Source: Cladorhizidae sp. MBARI D1340-BT2 (Eukaryota > Porifera > Demospongiae > Poecilosclerida > Cladorhizidae). From it: a DNA stretch of 64,000 bases. The notes beneath the pieces are model-generated. The model was given only the letters and a program-made list of their open reading frames with translations, had not been told where the DNA came from and did no database searches. The first letter of the stretch is position 1. Every line of letters starts with the position of its first letter. This document shows positions 63,424-64,000 of this stretch, one piece after another. Where the stretch lies: the NCBI GenBank assembly GCA_028752905.1, contig JAQNBH010000011.1, positions 35,255,124 to 35,319,123 on the forward strand. The letters are read 5' to 3'. Both the position numbers and the translations under genes were made by a program.

Positions 63424-64000
63424 TTTAACTCTTAGAACGCCGGTGGCGTCTATACACGCCAATTGAAATCTACTCTCACACGCCGGTGGCGTATATACAC
63501 GCTCCTAAATATGTAAATTTTTATTAGCGTTTGTTGCGTAGCTGCTTATTCTTACAGCTGCACTTTGTATTTTATCTGAGAGATCTGTTCTTGTTCTTTT
63601 GAGAAAGTATACCGATAGCTAGCTGGCTGTTGTGTGTTTTTTAAAGATATTTTTTTAAGTAGGCAAGTACATTGAAGTACGTTATAATTGATTTCATTAG
63701 CGTTTATTGATTTATTGCGCAGCTGCTTATTCTTACAGTGCACTTCGTAGTTGATCTGAGAGATCTGTTATTATTCTTTTGACATAGGATACAGACAGCT
63801 AGTTGGCTGTTGTGTTTTGCTTTTAGATATTCTTTGAAGTAGGCAAGTACACTGAAGTGAGTTACAAATGATGGAGAGATAATATTATAACAGAGATGAT
63901 GATAAGATTATTAGATGCTGAAGACAGTGATGAGAGATTTTGATGGATATGATGAAGAAGGTTATAGTGGTAGTGATGATGATGCTATTGGTGCTGTGGA
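63424..64000 (+). mobile_element. PiggyBac-like element start (runs off the right edge)
   Basis: TTTAA then CTCTTAGAACGCCGGTGGCG TCTATACACGCC near 63424, with a second CACGCCGGTGGCGTATATAC block at 63478, looks like a PiggyBac terminus with an internal repeat. From about 63885 the + strand reads IRLLDAEDSDERF and, after a one-base shift, DGYDEEGYSGSDDDAIGAV, an acidic N-terminus typical of PiggyBac transposases. Two related ~150-bp blocks (63530-63690, 63705-63870) precede it. Catalytic domain not in window. Confidence 0.55.

Noticed and set aside
1..64000. tRNA, rRNA or other structured RNA genes
   Set aside because: I saw no convincing tRNA A/B boxes with a foldable cloverleaf or any rRNA-like stretch by reading; a covariance-model search would be needed to exclude them.

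Overview
This is a stretch of eukaryotic, almost certainly invertebrate metazoan, nuclear DNA. Split coding exons have GT..AG borders, and the transposon genes have short (about 65-90 bp) introns. There are many minisatellites and a dense, nested population of DNA transposons (PIF/Harbinger, Merlin, Mutator-like, hAT, Tc1/mariner, PiggyBac) with one Ty3/gypsy retrotransposon. The mix would fit a sponge or another early-branching marine animal, but that is inference.

Host gene. The only clear host gene is the 3' half of MTR4 (MTREX/SKIV2L2), the Ski2-like RNA helicase of the nuclear exosome, on the + strand. I place twelve exons between 13072 and 52960. They run from the second RecA domain ([22 protein letters not shown] motifs) through the arch/KOW region to the C-terminal DSHCT helical domain. 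Reading phase is preserved across every junction I could check. The N-terminal half is not in the first 13 kb and the last ~16 codons are not visible after 52960, so the gene extends beyond the window on the left and probably on the right. Introns range from 65 bp to 15.4 kb; the large ones are where the mobile DNA sits.

Layout. 1-1508: PiggyBac-like end inserted in a Mutator-like element. 1509-7830: Mutator-like gene (- strand) split by a Merlin element (3211-7694, 8-bp TSD), itself split by a Harbinger element (3970-7193, TTA TSD). 8059-9634: second Merlin gene with a 58-bp tandem repeat at its start. 9.6-13 kb: MITEs and minisatellites. 13-27 kb: MTR4 exons separated by minisatellites (27-nt array of 2.45 kb, 38-bp array of 0.9 kb), a MADF relic, an internally deleted PiggyBac and a decayed hAT. 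27.3-42.7 kb (one MTR4 intron): fold-back repeats; a 9.1-kb Harbinger carrying an intact MADF gene and a broken transposase, into which a gypsy element landed, into whose LTR a nearly intact hAT landed; then a second Mutator-like gene. 42.7-44.7 kb: compact cluster of MTR4 exons. 44.7-52.7 kb (one MTR4 intron): hAT inside hAT. 53-64 kb: Tc1 relics, one split by a short Harbinger derivative; a mariner with long TIRs hit by a PiggyBac MITE; a multi-exon BEN-like gene of unknown function with a 49-bp array carrying splice signals; and the start of another PiggyBac element at the right edge.

The window therefore records a layered insertion history. For several layers the duplicated target site is visible and removing the insert restores a reading frame, so the relative order of arrival can be read directly. 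I do not see an undescribed enzymatic or defence system. The most unusual features are the nest itself, repeat arrays that carry splice sites, hairpins or two-strand open frames, and Harbinger families using two different DNA-binding partner proteins.
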